The notes: generated by a model from the letters alone, not told the origin. A stretch of DNA of 64,000 nt from Fodinibius roseus (GCF_900129315.1 NZ_FQUS01000005.1:186001-250000), one strand, 5' to 3'. Numbered from the stretch's first letter, positions 9,584 to 18,026 are shown. Made by a program: numbers and translations.

Positions 9584-9854
9584 ATGGTTTATCTTACATT
9601 TTTGTTCATCTTGTTTACAAGTTTTCAGGAGACTCCTGCGGACCAATCAAGCCATATTGATTAATACCATTTCAGGCAAAGTTCGCGCCCGGGATACCGG
9701 AGAGACCCTGCCCAACGCCTCCGTTCAGGTAAAAGGGACGCAAATCGGTACCACAACGAATGCGGATGGCCGGTTTGCGCTGGTTGGTCTTGAAGCGGAT
9801 TCCATTACCATTCGGATTTCCTATGTTGGGTACCGGGCCGAAGAACTTGAATAG
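9584..9854 (+). pseudogene. Broken CarboxypepD_reg-like (TonB receptor/outer-membrane type) gene fragment
   Basis: A peptide starting at 9584 (MVYLTFLFILFTSFQ) looks like a signal peptide but stops at 9662. The following sequence, in the other frame, encodes INTISGKVRARDTGETLPNA and TNADGRFALVGL, a CarboxypepD_reg/DUF4480 beta-sandwich as found at the N-terminus of SusC/TonB receptors, then ends after SYVGYRAEELE. The picture is a gene with an early frameshift and most of its length lost. The single-frame reading from 9525 has an implausible N-terminus. Confidence 0.6.
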
Positions 9855-9939
9855 TCAATTTCAACATTTCAAGCGCCCGCCGCGTAAGCGCAGGGCATGA
9901 TAAGGAGCACTGCTGCTCGACAACTAACCCAATAGTGAG

Positions 9940-10194
9940 ATGAGTTCAGATTTTTCAAACCTCGAAAGGCCGAAACATCCCATGCCGAAGTTCGTCAAAA
10001 AGGCGCTGGAAGAGCGGGGTCTGATGGAGGATTACAGGGAGCGTCCCGCTTACCAGCAAAACGACTATATCGGTTGGATAAACAAGGCGAAACGTCAGGA
10101 AACCAAACAGAAAAGACTCCGCCAGATGCTGCATGAACTCGAAGTGGGCGGGGTATATATGAAGATGGATCATCCTCCCTCGAAAAAAGAATAA
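9940..10194 (+). CDS. Small YdeI/OmpD-associated-family protein
   Basis: The 84-residue protein matches the C-terminal helical module of YdeI/OmpD-associated proteins: PKFVKKALEERGLMEDYRERP, NDYIGWINKAKRQETKQKR and a final LEVGGVYMKM. Short stand-alone versions are common in Bacteroidota. The family has been linked to bacteriocin or peptide resistance, but the biochemical role is unclear. It is a single gene with no apparent operon partners. Confidence 0.72.
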   Translation: MSSDFSNLERPKHPMPKFVKKALEERGLMEDYRERPAYQQNDYIGWINKAKRQETKQKRLRQMLHELEVGGVYMKMDHPPSKKE

Positions 10195-10213
10195 AAAAAG
10201 TTCCTTGCACTCG

Positions 10214-10235
10214 TTCCCAACGTCCTGGTTGGGAA
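10214..10235. repeat. Hairpin TTCCCAAC / GTTGGGAA
   Basis: An 8-bp perfect stem with a 6-nt loop follows the YdeI-like gene. The surrounding CTCGTTCCCAACG words resemble a dispersed intergenic repeat known from many bacteria. There is no T-run, so it is more likely a repeat relic than a terminator. Confidence 0.45.
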
Positions 10236-10315
10236 TGCATAGCCGGAGCTCTTGGTCTCCGAGATGGTTGATCAGGCAACTGCGAATTTGCGAAATATTG
10301 ATGTCACCGCACGCC

Positions 10316-10642
10316 TTACCCATTCCCCAAAACATGTTCCTTGCCCCAACTTGCCATTTCTTTAAACACAGGGGATAGGCTTTCACCTAACTCAGTTAGC
10401 GAATACTCTACACGGGGCGGTATCTCGTTGTATTCTTTTCGTTTGATAAGCCCGTCTTTTTCCAGTTGTCTCAACTGCTCGGTCAGGACTTTTCTTGAAA
10501 TGCCCGGAATACGGACATCAATTTGGCCAAATCGCCTTGTACCTGAGGTGAGATTGTATAAGATGATCGGTTTCCACTTTCCACCAATGAGTTCAAGCAT
10601 TGCTGTAATCGGACATTCTATGTTTTCTTGTGCATCAGTCAT
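10316..10642 (-). CDS. HxlR-family (redox-type) MarR-like regulator
   Basis: The 108-residue winged-helix protein has the HxlR signature: Cys10 in ECPITAMLELIGGKWKPIILYNL, the recognition region PGISRKVLTEQLRQLEKDGLI and the wing PPRVEYSLTELGESL. HxlR relatives such as YodB and HypR sense quinones, diamide or hypochlorite through the N-terminal Cys, which is present here. The divergent neighbour on the plus strand is a decayed NAD(P)-binding reductase, the usual kind of target. An array of GTTACC repeats occupies the shared promoter region. Confidence 0.9.
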   Translation of the reverse strand: MTDAQENIECPITAMLELIGGKWKPIILYNLTSGTRRFGQIDVRIPGISRKVLTEQLRQLEKDGLIKRKEYNEIPPRVEYSLTELGESLSPVFKEMASWGKEHVLGNG

Positions 10643-10646
10643 ATTA

Positions 10647-10697
10647 GTTACCCTGACGTTACCACTTTTTGCCAGTTACCCAGAGGTAACCTGTTAC
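10647..10697. promoter_or_regulatory. HxlR operator array (GTTAC repeats)
   Basis: GTTACC or GTTAC occurs at 10647, 10658, 10675 and about 10693. The copy at 10675 pairs with GGTAAC (10685-10690) as a perfect 6-bp inverted repeat with a 4-bp spacer. The array lies immediately upstream of the HxlR start and faces the divergent broken reductase gene, as expected for an HxlR/MarR operator. Confidence 0.55.
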
Positions 10698-10765
10698 TTT
10701 TTGTAACTATCATAAGTACCTTTTCGAAACCATAATAAATCATTCAATTTAAACATTCAAAGGAT

Positions 10766-10923
10766 ATGGTTTTGGTAGCAGGAGCAACAACACATTTAGG
10801 CGCGGCAACCATGGCATATTTGTTGAAAACACACCAGCCTACAACAGGGTGGTGTTTGCAAGAGACGAAAACAAAACAAGACGCTAATGGCAGACACAAG
10901 ACGAAAGTGAGGGCTAACATCTG
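10766..10923 (+). pseudogene. NmrA/SDR-like NAD(P)-binding reductase remnant
   Basis: The reading MVLVAGATTHLGAATMAYLLK is the Rossmann start of NmrA-like reductases. The expected next segment (YNRVVFARDENKT) is present but in another frame, so the gene is frameshifted about 25 codons in and the rest is missing. It is divergent from the HxlR gene, which often controls exactly this kind of reductase. Confidence 0.65.
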
Positions 10924-10931
10924 ATTTGGTG

Positions 10932-11009
10932 ATGGCCATTATCGTATTGTTTTCTCTTACGTCTTGCTCTGACAAGGAAACCATTGAAACGACTATAAAT
11001 CAACCGTAA
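10932..11009 (+). other. Possible lipoprotein-start fragment (25 codons)
   Basis: A 25-residue reading, MAIIVLFSLTSC followed by SDKETIETT, has a hydrophobic core and a lipobox-like LTSC. It stops almost at once. It may be the surviving beginning of a deleted lipoprotein gene or chance; no function is claimed. Confidence 0.25.
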
Positions 11010-11024
11010 CAAAAAGCGAATGCT

Positions 11025-11399
11025 ATGAAGAACGTATTAATCATCGGTATGGATCCTCATACCATCGACTTTACAAATCCTGAAATCCCGGAAGGTCTGA
11101 CCGCAGAGAAAATTGAAAGAGGGACCCAGACTACACTGGAGAAATTACATTCTTTGGGCTATGAGGCCGAACTATTTTTAATAGAAACAGGTGCTACTGA
11201 TTTAAATAACCTTGAAGAACACCTATCCAAAAAAAACTTCGACGGAATTGTCATAGGAAACGGCATACGAAGCATAGCCACCAACTTCATTTTATTTGAA
11301 CAAATTGTCAATACTGTACATGCCAATGCTCCAACATCTAAAATTATTTTTAATACTCTGCCCACCAACACCGATGAGGCGGTAAAACGCTGGTTGTAG
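11025..11399 (+). CDS. Hypothetical Rossmann-like protein (124 aa)
   Basis: The protein begins MKNVLIIGMDPHTIDF and alternates strands and helices: GYEAELFLIETGA, then FDGIVIGNGIRS, then APTSKIIFNTLP. This suggests a small Rossmann or flavodoxin-like fold. I recognise a family-like look seen in Bacteroidota and Proteobacteria stress loci but no characterised member. It precedes an esterase remnant by about 45 bp. Its start is well placed after an AT-rich leader. Confidence 0.6.
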   Translation: MKNVLIIGMDPHTIDFTNPEIPEGLTAEKIERGTQTTLEKLHSLGYEAELFLIETGATDLNNLEEHLSKKNFDGIVIGNGIRSIATNFILFEQIVNTVHANAPTSKIIFNTLPTNTDEAVKRWL

Positions 11400-11442
11400 A
11401 ATGGGATAACCGAATCGGGACAAACTATCCATTTAAAGAGTT

Positions 11443-11862
11443 ATGGCTCTTAAAGAGAAACTACAAATGCCGTCAAGGGTAGTGTTGATTTCACCGTGGT
11501 TAAATCTTAAGTGCAATACGGAGTCGCATAAAAGAAGAAAGGAAATGGACCCGATTCTTACCACGGATATGTTGCTGGAATATGCGAACTACTATGCCGG
11601 TGATGACCTTGATGAAGCTGATCCAAGTCAATTGAGCTTCACCAGCTTTCCCCCTTTGTTCATTCTGGTCGGCAGTAATGAAATACTGTTTGGTGATTCA
11701 AAACTTTTTTACGAAAAGGTAAAATCGTTGCAACCTCGCACGAAAATGAAAGAATATGAAGATCAAAACCACGTGTGGCTGCTGGCCGATATAGGATCTC
11801 AAGCCTCGCAAGATGCTTTGACAGATATAGAAAAGTTTATTGCCAAAGCAACAAACCGCTAA
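11443..11862 (+). pseudogene. N-terminally truncated HSL-type esterase
   Basis: The 139 residues correspond to the C-terminal half of hormone-sensitive-lipase-like esterases: VVLISPWLNL, the acid segment PLFILVGSNEILFGD and the His segment YEDQNHVWLL. The HGGG oxyanion motif and the GDSAGG nucleophile that should precede ALKEKLQMPSRVVLISPW are missing, and no matching coding sequence lies upstream. The protein would lack the catalytic Ser, so this is a remnant. Confidence 0.7.
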
Positions 11863-11953
11863 CAAAGCAAATGGACGTGTTTTTCAGATCAGCTAAAGAC
11901 ACCACAAGAGACCGACCCAAAGCAGGACTTGATCAGGCATCGATCTATCTTTT

Positions 11954-11967
11954 TTGATCTGCATCAA
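11954..11967. promoter_or_regulatory. Crp/Fnr-type binding site upstream of the cytochrome b-like gene
   Basis: TTGATCTGCATCAA is a perfect TTGAT-N4-ATCAA palindrome 58 bp before the next start codon. A TCATTTTG sequence (one base off TAnnTTTG) begins 35 bp from its first base, which would place the site near -41, the class II activator position. The target encodes a His-rich membrane protein, consistent with oxygen or redox control. Confidence 0.6.
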
Positions 11968-12025
11968 ATGAAATACCGACTTATTTTTTCATTTTGTAAA
12001 TGGAATTTTAAGTAACTGAACAAAA

Positions 12026-12643
12026 ATGAAAATCCGGACTTTACATTATTTCTCAGGGTTACTGATTGTCGTTTTTACAGCACTGCATCTGTTCAATCAT
12101 TTATTCAGCATAGTTGGAGCTGATACCCATATCCAAATGATGGAGTTGCTGCGCACAGTCTATCGCAATAGTTTTGTTGAGTTTGTACTGTTGCTTGCAG
12201 TAGGGGTACAAATTTTCAGCGGACTTGCTCTTGTCTCAAGAAACAAAAGAAGTACTAATATATGGGAAAAAATGCATATTTATTCCGGACTGTATTTAGC
12301 ATTTTTTTTAGCGATTCATACATCAGCAGTACTAACAGGACGATTTCTTCTGGAGCTTGATACCAATGTTTATTTCGGGGCCTCAGGGTTAAATTCTTTT
12401 CCTTATGTCCTGTTTTTTATTCCTTACTACGGATTAGCTATTAGTAGTTTTTTTGTACATATCGCCTGTATTCACTACAAAAGGATGAATAACCAGTTAG
12501 CTGGGCTCACCGTCGAAAGGCAATCAATACTGATTATTATTACAGGAGTTATCATAACTGTAATCATTTTTTATGGATTAACTGATGGGTTTAGAGGGCT
12601 TGAAATTCCAACAGAATACCAATTCCAAAATTTAAATTGTTGA
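12026..12643 (+). CDS. Cytochrome b-like integral membrane protein
   Basis: The 205-residue protein has about five membrane segments. Histidines fall in places typical of di-haem b cytochromes: His7 and LHLFNH (residues 21-25) in the first helix, and MHIYSGLYLAFFLAIH (two His 14 apart) in the third. It resembles the succinate dehydrogenase/fumarate reductase cytochrome b or ferric-reductase fold without matching a named family. The FNR-type site just upstream supports a redox role. No partner subunits are adjacent. Confidence 0.6.
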   Translation: MKIRTLHYFSGLLIVVFTALHLFNHLFSIVGADTHIQMMELLRTVYRNSFVEFVLLLAVGVQIFSGLALVSRNKRSTNIWEKMHIYSGLYLAFFLAIHTSAVLTGRFLLELDTNVYFGASGLNSFPYVLFFIPYYGLAISSFFVHIACIHYKRMNNQLAGLTVERQSILIIITGVIITVIIFYGLTDGFRGLEIPTEYQFQNLNC

Positions 12644-12765
12644 ATTGATAAGTAGCGGCACGATTTATAATAATAACTATATTGATGTAATTGTTGATCC
12701 ATATGAACTGATTTTATCCTGTATTCGAAATACCAAACTGAAATATATCATGGTATTAGTTGACT

Positions 12766-13683
12766 ATGCCTAAAAATCACCCATTTTTTCTCTGCTTATT
12801 ACTCCTATGCTCTGTATCGATATCGCTAAGAGCACAGAGCGACAGCGTGTCTGATATGCAGCCCGTAGAGTCAGAAGCATTTGAAGTGATGCAGCAATTC
12901 TTTGACTATGACCAAACGGTACCTCTGGAAGCTGATGTAATTGGCCGGCTTGAAAAACCGGGATATATCCGTGAGAGGATATCCTTTCGGGGTGCACTTG
13001 GCAGCAAGGTTCCGGGATATTTGGCGCTGCCAACAAACAAAATGGGGCCTTATCCGGTGGTACTTTTGTTGCACGGGGTTACCAGCTCAAAAGAAAGTTG
13101 GTGGGAAGAAAACAGCACGATGAGGAAGTTAACCATTCAACTACTTGAATCCGGTTATGCTGCGCTTTCACTGGATACAGAATATCACGGAGAGCGTTCG
13201 TCGAATAACGAGTTGGATTCTCCAATAGCACTACTCGAGAATGAGCGATTTGTGCAGTACCGAGACATGATCATGCGATCCACTATTGATTACCGACGCG
13301 GGATGGATTATCTGACTACCCGCACGGAGATTGATACCACCCGAATCGGAATGATTGGATACAGTATGGGCGGTATGATGACTTTTATGCTCAGCGCTGT
13401 AGATTCCCGGATCAAAACCTCGGTAGCATGCGTTTCGCCGATTGTGACGGTTCCGTACCTCCCGACAGGAGTCCACCATCACGCTCCTTACATCCATGAA
13501 GTTCCCTTTCTCATGTTAATGGGGAAAAATGATGGACAAAATTATACCGAGGCGCAAGCCCGTCAGCTTCACGATTTAATCGGCAGTGATACCAAGGAGT
13601 TAATTTTCTTTGACAGCGGGCATATGCTGCCTGCTGAGTGGACTGACCGGGCCGTATATTGGATAGGTAAACACTTAAACTAA
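12766..13683 (+). CDS. Secreted alpha/beta hydrolase (dienelactone-hydrolase/acyl-peptidase type)
   Basis: The protein starts at the ATG at 12766 with a signal peptide (MPKNHPFFLCLLLLC...SLRAQS). The hydrolase domain shows VVLLLHGVTSSKESWW near residue 95, the nucleophile motif GYSMGGMMTF near residue 200, an acid in LMLMGKNDGQNY and His in FDSGHMLP. It resembles acetyl-xylan-esterase or dienelactone-type exported hydrolases. The substrate is unknown. A near-FNR site (TTGATCCATATGAA) lies 72 bp upstream, but one half-site is imperfect. Confidence 0.82.
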   Translation: MPKNHPFFLCLLLLCSVSISLRAQSDSVSDMQPVESEAFEVMQQFFDYDQTVPLEADVIGRLEKPGYIRERISFRGALGSKVPGYLALPTNKMGPYPVVLLLHGVTSSKESWWEENSTMRKLTIQLLESGYAALSLDTEYHGERSSNNELDSPIALLENERFVQYRDMIMRSTIDYRRGMDYLTTRTEIDTTRIGMIGYSMGGMMTFMLSAVDSRIKTSVACVSPIVTVPYLPTGVHHHAPYIHEVPFLMLMGKNDGQNYTEAQARQLHDLIGSDTKELIFFDSGHMLPAEWTDRAVYWIGKHLN

Positions 13684-13747
13684 GTTTAGCACAGAAATAG
13701 CGATCTGTTTTTAGTAAAAGTGAAATAAAAAATGAGAGAAACTATTT

Positions 13748-13903
13748 ATGAAAACCTTGAAAAATAAAACAGCACTGGTCACAGGAGCAAGCCGAGGCAT
13801 TGGCCGTGGTATAGCCTTGGCTTTGTCGGAAGCTGGAGTTCAGGTAGCCGTCAATTATTACCAACCAAACGTTCAATATAGATGGGGATTTTATCCTTCA
13901 TAA
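13748..13903 (+). pseudogene. SDR oxidoreductase remnant (first ~36 residues)
   Basis: [19 protein letters not shown] is a perfect SDR start with the TGxxxGxG cofactor motif. After AVNYY the similarity ends and a stop follows 15 codons later. The Asn, Ser, Tyr and Lys catalytic residues are all missing. This is the 5' end of a deleted SDR gene. Confidence 0.75.
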
Positions 13904-13949
13904 TAGGGAAGAGCATTATTCCTCTAATTGGGTTGTCTAATTGTTTATC

Positions 13950-14171
13950 ATGAGCTATAAATCATTATTACAATATATCGGCCGTCACATTACGCTTACG
14001 GATAAAGAGTCAGAGCTATTACAGTCTTTAACCCGGATCTTTAATCAGTTCTACTTTATGTTGGCGAACCATATACGAAAGTGGATAACAATAAGGCCGG
14101 AGAACATTTTTAACGGGCTCTTTCACATGCCAGGACAGGGTCCAAAAACATGTGATTCAGAGGAAGTTTGA
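13950..14171 (+). pseudogene. Crp/Fnr-family N-terminal fragment
   Basis: From the internal Met, SYKSLLQYIGRHITLTDKE is the standard helical start of Bacteroidota Crp/Fnr proteins. The residues that follow do not form the cyclic-nucleotide-binding barrel, and there is no helix-turn-helix. It is probably the beginning of a deleted regulator; the downstream residues may be out of frame or unrelated. Confidence 0.5.
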
Positions 14172-14316
14172 CAACCTGTAATTGATCGAATAAAATAATT
14201 TTGTGAACTATTCAGGCTGGCATTTTGAATGGTATCCTTCACATTTTGGTTACAAATATATGTCCTAACATGTTTACCGGTTAGCAATAGATCTGCGAAT
14301 CAGTATTTGACCGCTG

Positions 14317-14328
14317 ACCGTTAACGGT
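14317..14328. promoter_or_regulatory. Palindrome ACCGTTAACGGT in an empty intergenic stretch
   Basis: A perfect 12-bp palindrome lies in the 290-bp gap before an AraC gene. It may be an operator, but only one copy was seen and no regulator can be assigned. Otherwise nothing was recognised in this gap. Confidence 0.3.
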
Positions 14329-14461
14329 GATCTGTTGTACTTCTATCGTTGATGATAGAGTGGTCTGCGGGTAAAGTCATTAAAGGTTTTCGCTCTTTAA
14401 GCCAACCGATAAATGTGTTATTCCATTTAAATACTGCTTCTTTTTTTAGACAGTCTATCAC

Positions 14462-15292
14462 ATGCAATATCGAGAAATAGATCCTCCGTCAGACTTGCAA
14501 CACATCATTCGGTTCTTATGGATTGCCAGGGCAGATGCCCTCCCTTCGGATTCGGTAGCCTATCGAATCGTTGCAGACGGTTGTCCGGGGATTATCTTTC
14601 AAAAAAGTAATTCCAGTTTTGCTCCGGAAGTCGAGGAGGAAAGCCCACTTCCGAATCTGTTTGTATATGGACAGACCACCAAACATGGGATCCTTCGTTC
14701 CTCCGGCAACGCCTATACCATAGGAGTGAATTTTTATCCATATGCCTTAAAAACCATTTTTGGATTCGATGCCGATGAAGCGATGGATGAGCTGATTAGT
14801 CTGGATGCGTTTGACAACTATTTATACGAGAAGTTGAACGATGCCGATACCACGGAAGACCGGATTGATCATATCTGCGATTTTATCCGTAAGCAGATGG
14901 AAAAGCATGCCTATAAAGATGGTGCTGTAATGCATAGCATTTTGCAGATCAAAAAGAACAGGGGTGATCTCCCGGTATATACCCTCTATAATGATTTGCA
15001 AATATCCGAACGTCAATTTCAGCGGCGATTTAAGCGACAAGTTGGCGTAACCCCCAAACTGTTTACCCGGATCATCCGTTTTCAATCGGCCTTCAACCAG
15101 GTTCGCACCCAGAATTACCGGCAACTTTCGGATGTGGCCTTCGACAACGGTTATGCCGACCAGTCCCACTTTATCCGGGATTTTAAGGAATTTTCAGGAT
15201 TGAATCCCGGTGCCTACGAAAACCGCCGGTTGTCGTTTATTTGCCAACACCGCGAGTGGAATGTGGCGTTTAGTCAGCAGTTAAGATCTTAA
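14462..15292 (+). CDS. AraC-family regulator, DUF6597 type
   Basis: The 276-residue protein has a DUF6597 N-terminal domain (YREIDPPSDLQHIIRFLWIA, VADGCPGIIF, GVNFYPYALKTIFG) and a C-terminal AraC helix-turn-helix pair (LQISERQFQRRFKRQVGVTP, then DVAFDNGYADQSHFIRDFKE, near residues 185-260). It is followed 164 bp later by a paralogue with the same architecture, suggesting an old tandem duplication. No enzyme gene is adjacent in an operon. Confidence 0.85.
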   Translation: MQYREIDPPSDLQHIIRFLWIARADALPSDSVAYRIVADGCPGIIFQKSNSSFAPEVEEESPLPNLFVYGQTTKHGILRSSGNAYTIGVNFYPYALKTIFGFDADEAMDELISLDAFDNYLYEKLNDADTTEDRIDHICDFIRKQMEKHAYKDGAVMHSILQIKKNRGDLPVYTLYNDLQISERQFQRRFKRQVGVTPKLFTRIIRFQSAFNQVRTQNYRQLSDVAFDNGYADQSHFIRDFKEFSGLNPGAYENRRLSFICQHREWNVAFSQQLRS

Positions 15293-15455
15293 TATTTACC
15301 TTTCTAAATAATGCTGGATTGGAATCCAAAGTATCACTCTATTTTGGATGATATTGAGAATGAATCCTACAAAATGAGACATAATCCAGAATAATAGTTA
15401 TTTAAATCAGATAGTATTTTTATCTTATTTCAATCTATAACGTCATCAAATAATT

Positions 15456-16265
15456 GTGTACAAAAGATTAAATATCCGGCAATTTTATCGCCCGTTGCAA
15501 CCCGCTGTAAGTGGGACAAACGGCAAAGTAACGTATTCTGAGATCCAACCAGATGAAAGGTTGCAAGATTTTATCTATTGCTATTGGCAACTCCAAACAA
15601 ACGAAGAACTGGAGGATTCCTTTTGTTATCGAGTGGTTGCTGATGGCTGCATCGATATCTTTTTTGAGTTTGAAAATCCTGATGAATCGTATGTTATGGG
15701 ATTTTCAAATCGCTTTGCCGAATTTTCGCTTGGCAAGTCGTTTAATTACGTAGGCATTCGTTTTTTACCGACGGCATTTGCAGAGCTTTTCGAGATCAAC
15801 GTCTCGGAGCTGACAAATGTTTCCGAATCGTTGGGTAATGTCATTCCCGAAACGGCTGTTTTTATTTCCGGGAATATGCACCGGCAAATGGCGCTCATCG
15901 ATCAGAAACAAATATTGGATCAATATTTTTGCAATCATATTTATCAGTCAATCATCGAGGGTGACCACAGGATTTGGAATGCACTGCATTTAATCTTGGC
16001 CAACCGGGGGGATATACAGCTTTCAAAAGATCTGGATGCTGGCGTAAGTCCGCGTCAATTGCGAAGGTTGTTCAAACAAAAAATTGGCGGGACCGTCAAA
16101 ACGTTCAGCCGAATTGTTCGCTTTCAACATACCTTAGAATTAGTTCAGGGGGACAAACTATCTGGATCTGAATTCTTTGACGCCGGTTATTACGATCAGT
16201 CGCACTTTATCAAAGAATTCAACCAGCTGTATGGGAAAACACCATCCGAGGTGTTGGTTAGCTAA
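15456..16265 (+). CDS. AraC-family regulator, DUF6597 type (tandem paralogue)
   Basis: The domain order matches the preceding gene: an N-terminal DUF6597 domain (YSEIQPDERLQDFIYCYWQL, VVADGCIDIFFEF, VGIRFLPTAFAELF) and a C-terminal AraC domain (DLDAGVSPRQLRRLFKQKIGG, then FFDAGYYDQSHFIKEFNQLYG). The start is a GTG; no ATG occurs in the first 45 codons before conserved residues. The two paralogues share the ILxxNRGD linker. The target is unknown. Confidence 0.82.
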   Translation: MYKRLNIRQFYRPLQPAVSGTNGKVTYSEIQPDERLQDFIYCYWQLQTNEELEDSFCYRVVADGCIDIFFEFENPDESYVMGFSNRFAEFSLGKSFNYVGIRFLPTAFAELFEINVSELTNVSESLGNVIPETAVFISGNMHRQMALIDQKQILDQYFCNHIYQSIIEGDHRIWNALHLILANRGDIQLSKDLDAGVSPRQLRRLFKQKIGGTVKTFSRIVRFQHTLELVQGDKLSGSEFFDAGYYDQSHFIKEFNQLYGKTPSEVLVS

Positions 16266-16311
16266 CCGGCATTCTACTGGTATTTGGGGTAAAATCATAT
16301 AAGCTATTGAT

Positions 16312-16447
16312 AGAGGACTTTGCAAAACGCTCAAAAATCAAACGTGTCATTGTCCCGATAGTTCGGGAAAGTAATCTCCACTTAGAGACTAAAAAAGAGA
16401 TCGCCGCACTACATTCGCGATGACAATAAGGTTTTGCAAAGTCCTCT
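16312..16447. repeat. 136-bp palindromic/MITE-like repeat with 17-bp inverted ends
   Basis: AGAGGACTTTGCAAAAC (16312-16328) and its exact reverse complement (16431-16447) enclose a core with a smaller hairpin (CCCGA...TCGGG) and words such as ATCTCCACTTAGAGAC. These resemble intergenic palindromes common in Bacteroidota genomes. It has no coding capacity and lies between an AraC gene and a VOC gene. Both the folding and the perfect ends suggest a non-autonomous mobile repeat. Confidence 0.65.
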
Positions 16448-16540
16448 GACAGGGAAGAAATGCGGGCTAAAATTGTCCGTTTTTTACAATACCGGCTGTA
16501 CTACTGATGTTAAGTTTGTATCAACCTAAAATTGATACTT

Positions 16541-16996
16541 ATGAAATCATCTTTCCTGTGTTTTCTTATTGGATTATTAACCACCATGCATGTTCAAGCA
16601 CAAACACAAAAACAGTCAGCGATGAAACTGAATGCCGGAATTATCACTGAAAAGCTACCCGAGACCAAAGCATTCTATACCGAAATTCTTGGTTTTGGTA
16701 TAACGTATGAAAATGAGTTTTATCTCTTAATGCATACGCCAAATAAACAGGCAGAAATCAGTTTTTTATTGCCGGATCACCCGTCCCAGCAGCCGCTATT
16801 CAAAGATGCATTTTCAGGCAAAGGCGTTTATCTTACGATAGAAGTAGAGGATGTAGATGCAAAATACCAAGAGCTAAAAGAAAAGGGCGCCGATATTAAA
16901 ATTGATCTGCGCGATGAACCGTGGGGAGATCGCCATTTTGCCATTGAGGATCCCAATGGCGTAGGTATTGATATTGTAGAATATCATCAGCCGTAA
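16541..16996 (+). CDS. Exported VOC (glyoxalase-fold) protein
   Basis: The start at 16541 gives a signal peptide (MKSSFLCFLIGLLTTMHVQAQ) followed by one VOC domain of about 125 residues: MKLNAGIITEKLPETKAFY, LTIEVEDVDAKYQELKEKGA, and the closing DPNGVGIDIVEY. VOC proteins are normally cytoplasmic, so a predicted export signal is unusual. It faces a convergent HxlR gene. The substrate is unknown. Confidence 0.8.
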   Translation: MKSSFLCFLIGLLTTMHVQAQTQKQSAMKLNAGIITEKLPETKAFYTEILGFGITYENEFYLLMHTPNKQAEISFLLPDHPSQQPLFKDAFSGKGVYLTIEVEDVDAKYQELKEKGADIKIDLRDEPWGDRHFAIEDPNGVGIDIVEYHQP

Positions 16997-17058
16997 CATC
17001 CAAATGAATATCGGTATATTTTTATGAAAAGCGGGAAATGTGCTTGGAGGGGATAATG

Positions 17059-17421
17059 TCAATTATTTTCTATTTTTTCCCGATGCATCTCACCCCAGTC
17101 CGACATTTTTTCTAACATACTTTTCATGGAATGTCCGAGTTCTGTAAGCTCGTACTCCACACGCGGCGGTACTTCCGGGTGCACGATGCGGTTGATCAGT
17201 TGATCCTCCTCCAGCTCATCCAATTGTTTGGCCAACATGCGCTCGGAAATGCCGGTCAGCAGGTCGCGCAGCTGACTGAATCGCAATCGCTCATCTTCCA
17301 TCAATGCCCAGAGAATACTTCCTTTCCACCGATCGCCGATTAAATTCAGGGTGTAAGCCATGCCGCAGGTCGCCTTAAGTCGCTCTTCGTTAAGCCAGTT
17401 TGTAGAGGTCTGTTTTCTCAT
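17059..17421 (-). CDS. HxlR-family regulator
   Basis: The 120-residue winged-helix protein has the HxlR pattern: Cys19 in LKATCGMAYTLNLIGDRWK, recognition region LTGISERMLAKQLDELEEDQLI, and wing PPRVEYELTELGHSM. The N-terminal Cys suggests thiol-based sensing as in YodB-type relatives. It is divergent from the DoxX gene, which is a usual target, and a CTTACA/TGTAAG inverted repeat lies between them. Confidence 0.9.
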   Translation of the reverse strand: MRKQTSTNWLNEERLKATCGMAYTLNLIGDRWKGSILWALMEDERLRFSQLRDLLTGISERMLAKQLDELEEDQLINRIVHPEVPPRVEYELTELGHSMKSMLEKMSDWGEMHREKIENN

Positions 17422-17544
17422 ATGATTTATTCGATTTCAGCATGAAAAGATTTATCAAGAATACAATCAAAGTTGATGAGGAAAGCGTTCGCCTATTTTG
17501 AATGCAAATCAGATAATTGCTCTTTCAAGTCCATAGTGCCAATA

Positions 17545-17580
17545 CTTACAAAATTGTAAGCTTCTATAAATTCTGTAAGG
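17545..17580. promoter_or_regulatory. Candidate HxlR operator between the regulator and doxX
   Basis: CTTACAAAATTGTAAG (17545-17560) is a nearly perfect inverted repeat. A further half-site, CTGTAAGG, follows at 17573-17580. The site is about 90 bp upstream of the DoxX start and 125 bp from the HxlR start. Confidence 0.5.
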
Positions 17581-17651
17581 TCTTCTAAAACTATTTCCTA
17601 GCTCTTAGTTTCGCCTTCACATTAATATTTAACAACCAAAATTATAGACTA

Positions 17652-18026
17652 ATGAGTTTAGTAATACAAGCAATACATTGGATTTCAATTACAGCTTTCA
17701 GTTTCATATTTGGGTATGCCGGAGTAAAGAAATTGTACCAGGAAGAAACCATGATGATGGGGATGGAGGAATTGGGTTTCGGGGTAACCTGGACTTTTGC
17801 GATTGGCTTGGCAGAAGTTCTGGGCACTATTGGAGTGCTTGCTGGCATCTTTGTTCATCCCGTCAAAATCATTTCTGTACTCCTGTTGATGCCGTTTGCC
17901 ATCGGAGCATTTACCATGCATATGGGGCATCAGCATCCATTCAGTATCTACTGGCAGTCTTTGGCGGTTTGTGTACTCAGTATCGTTATCCTCTGGACAG
18001 ATGATAGCTTTAAGCTGGTGCTTTAA
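17652..18026 (+). CDS. DoxX-family membrane protein
   Basis: The 124-residue protein has four membrane segments with DoxX features: FIFGYAGVKKLYQEE after the first helix, GLAEVLGTIGVLAG in the second and FTMHMGHQHPF before the fourth. DoxX proteins are quinone- or thiol-stress-associated membrane proteins often controlled by HxlR regulators, as the divergent gene suggests here. The stop is 28 bp before a copy of the 18-bp box that belongs to the next gene. Confidence 0.85.
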   Translation: MSLVIQAIHWISITAFSFIFGYAGVKKLYQEETMMMGMEELGFGVTWTFAIGLAEVLGTIGVLAGIFVHPVKIISVLLLMPFAIGAFTMHMGHQHPFSIYWQSLAVCVLSIVILWTDDSFKLVL

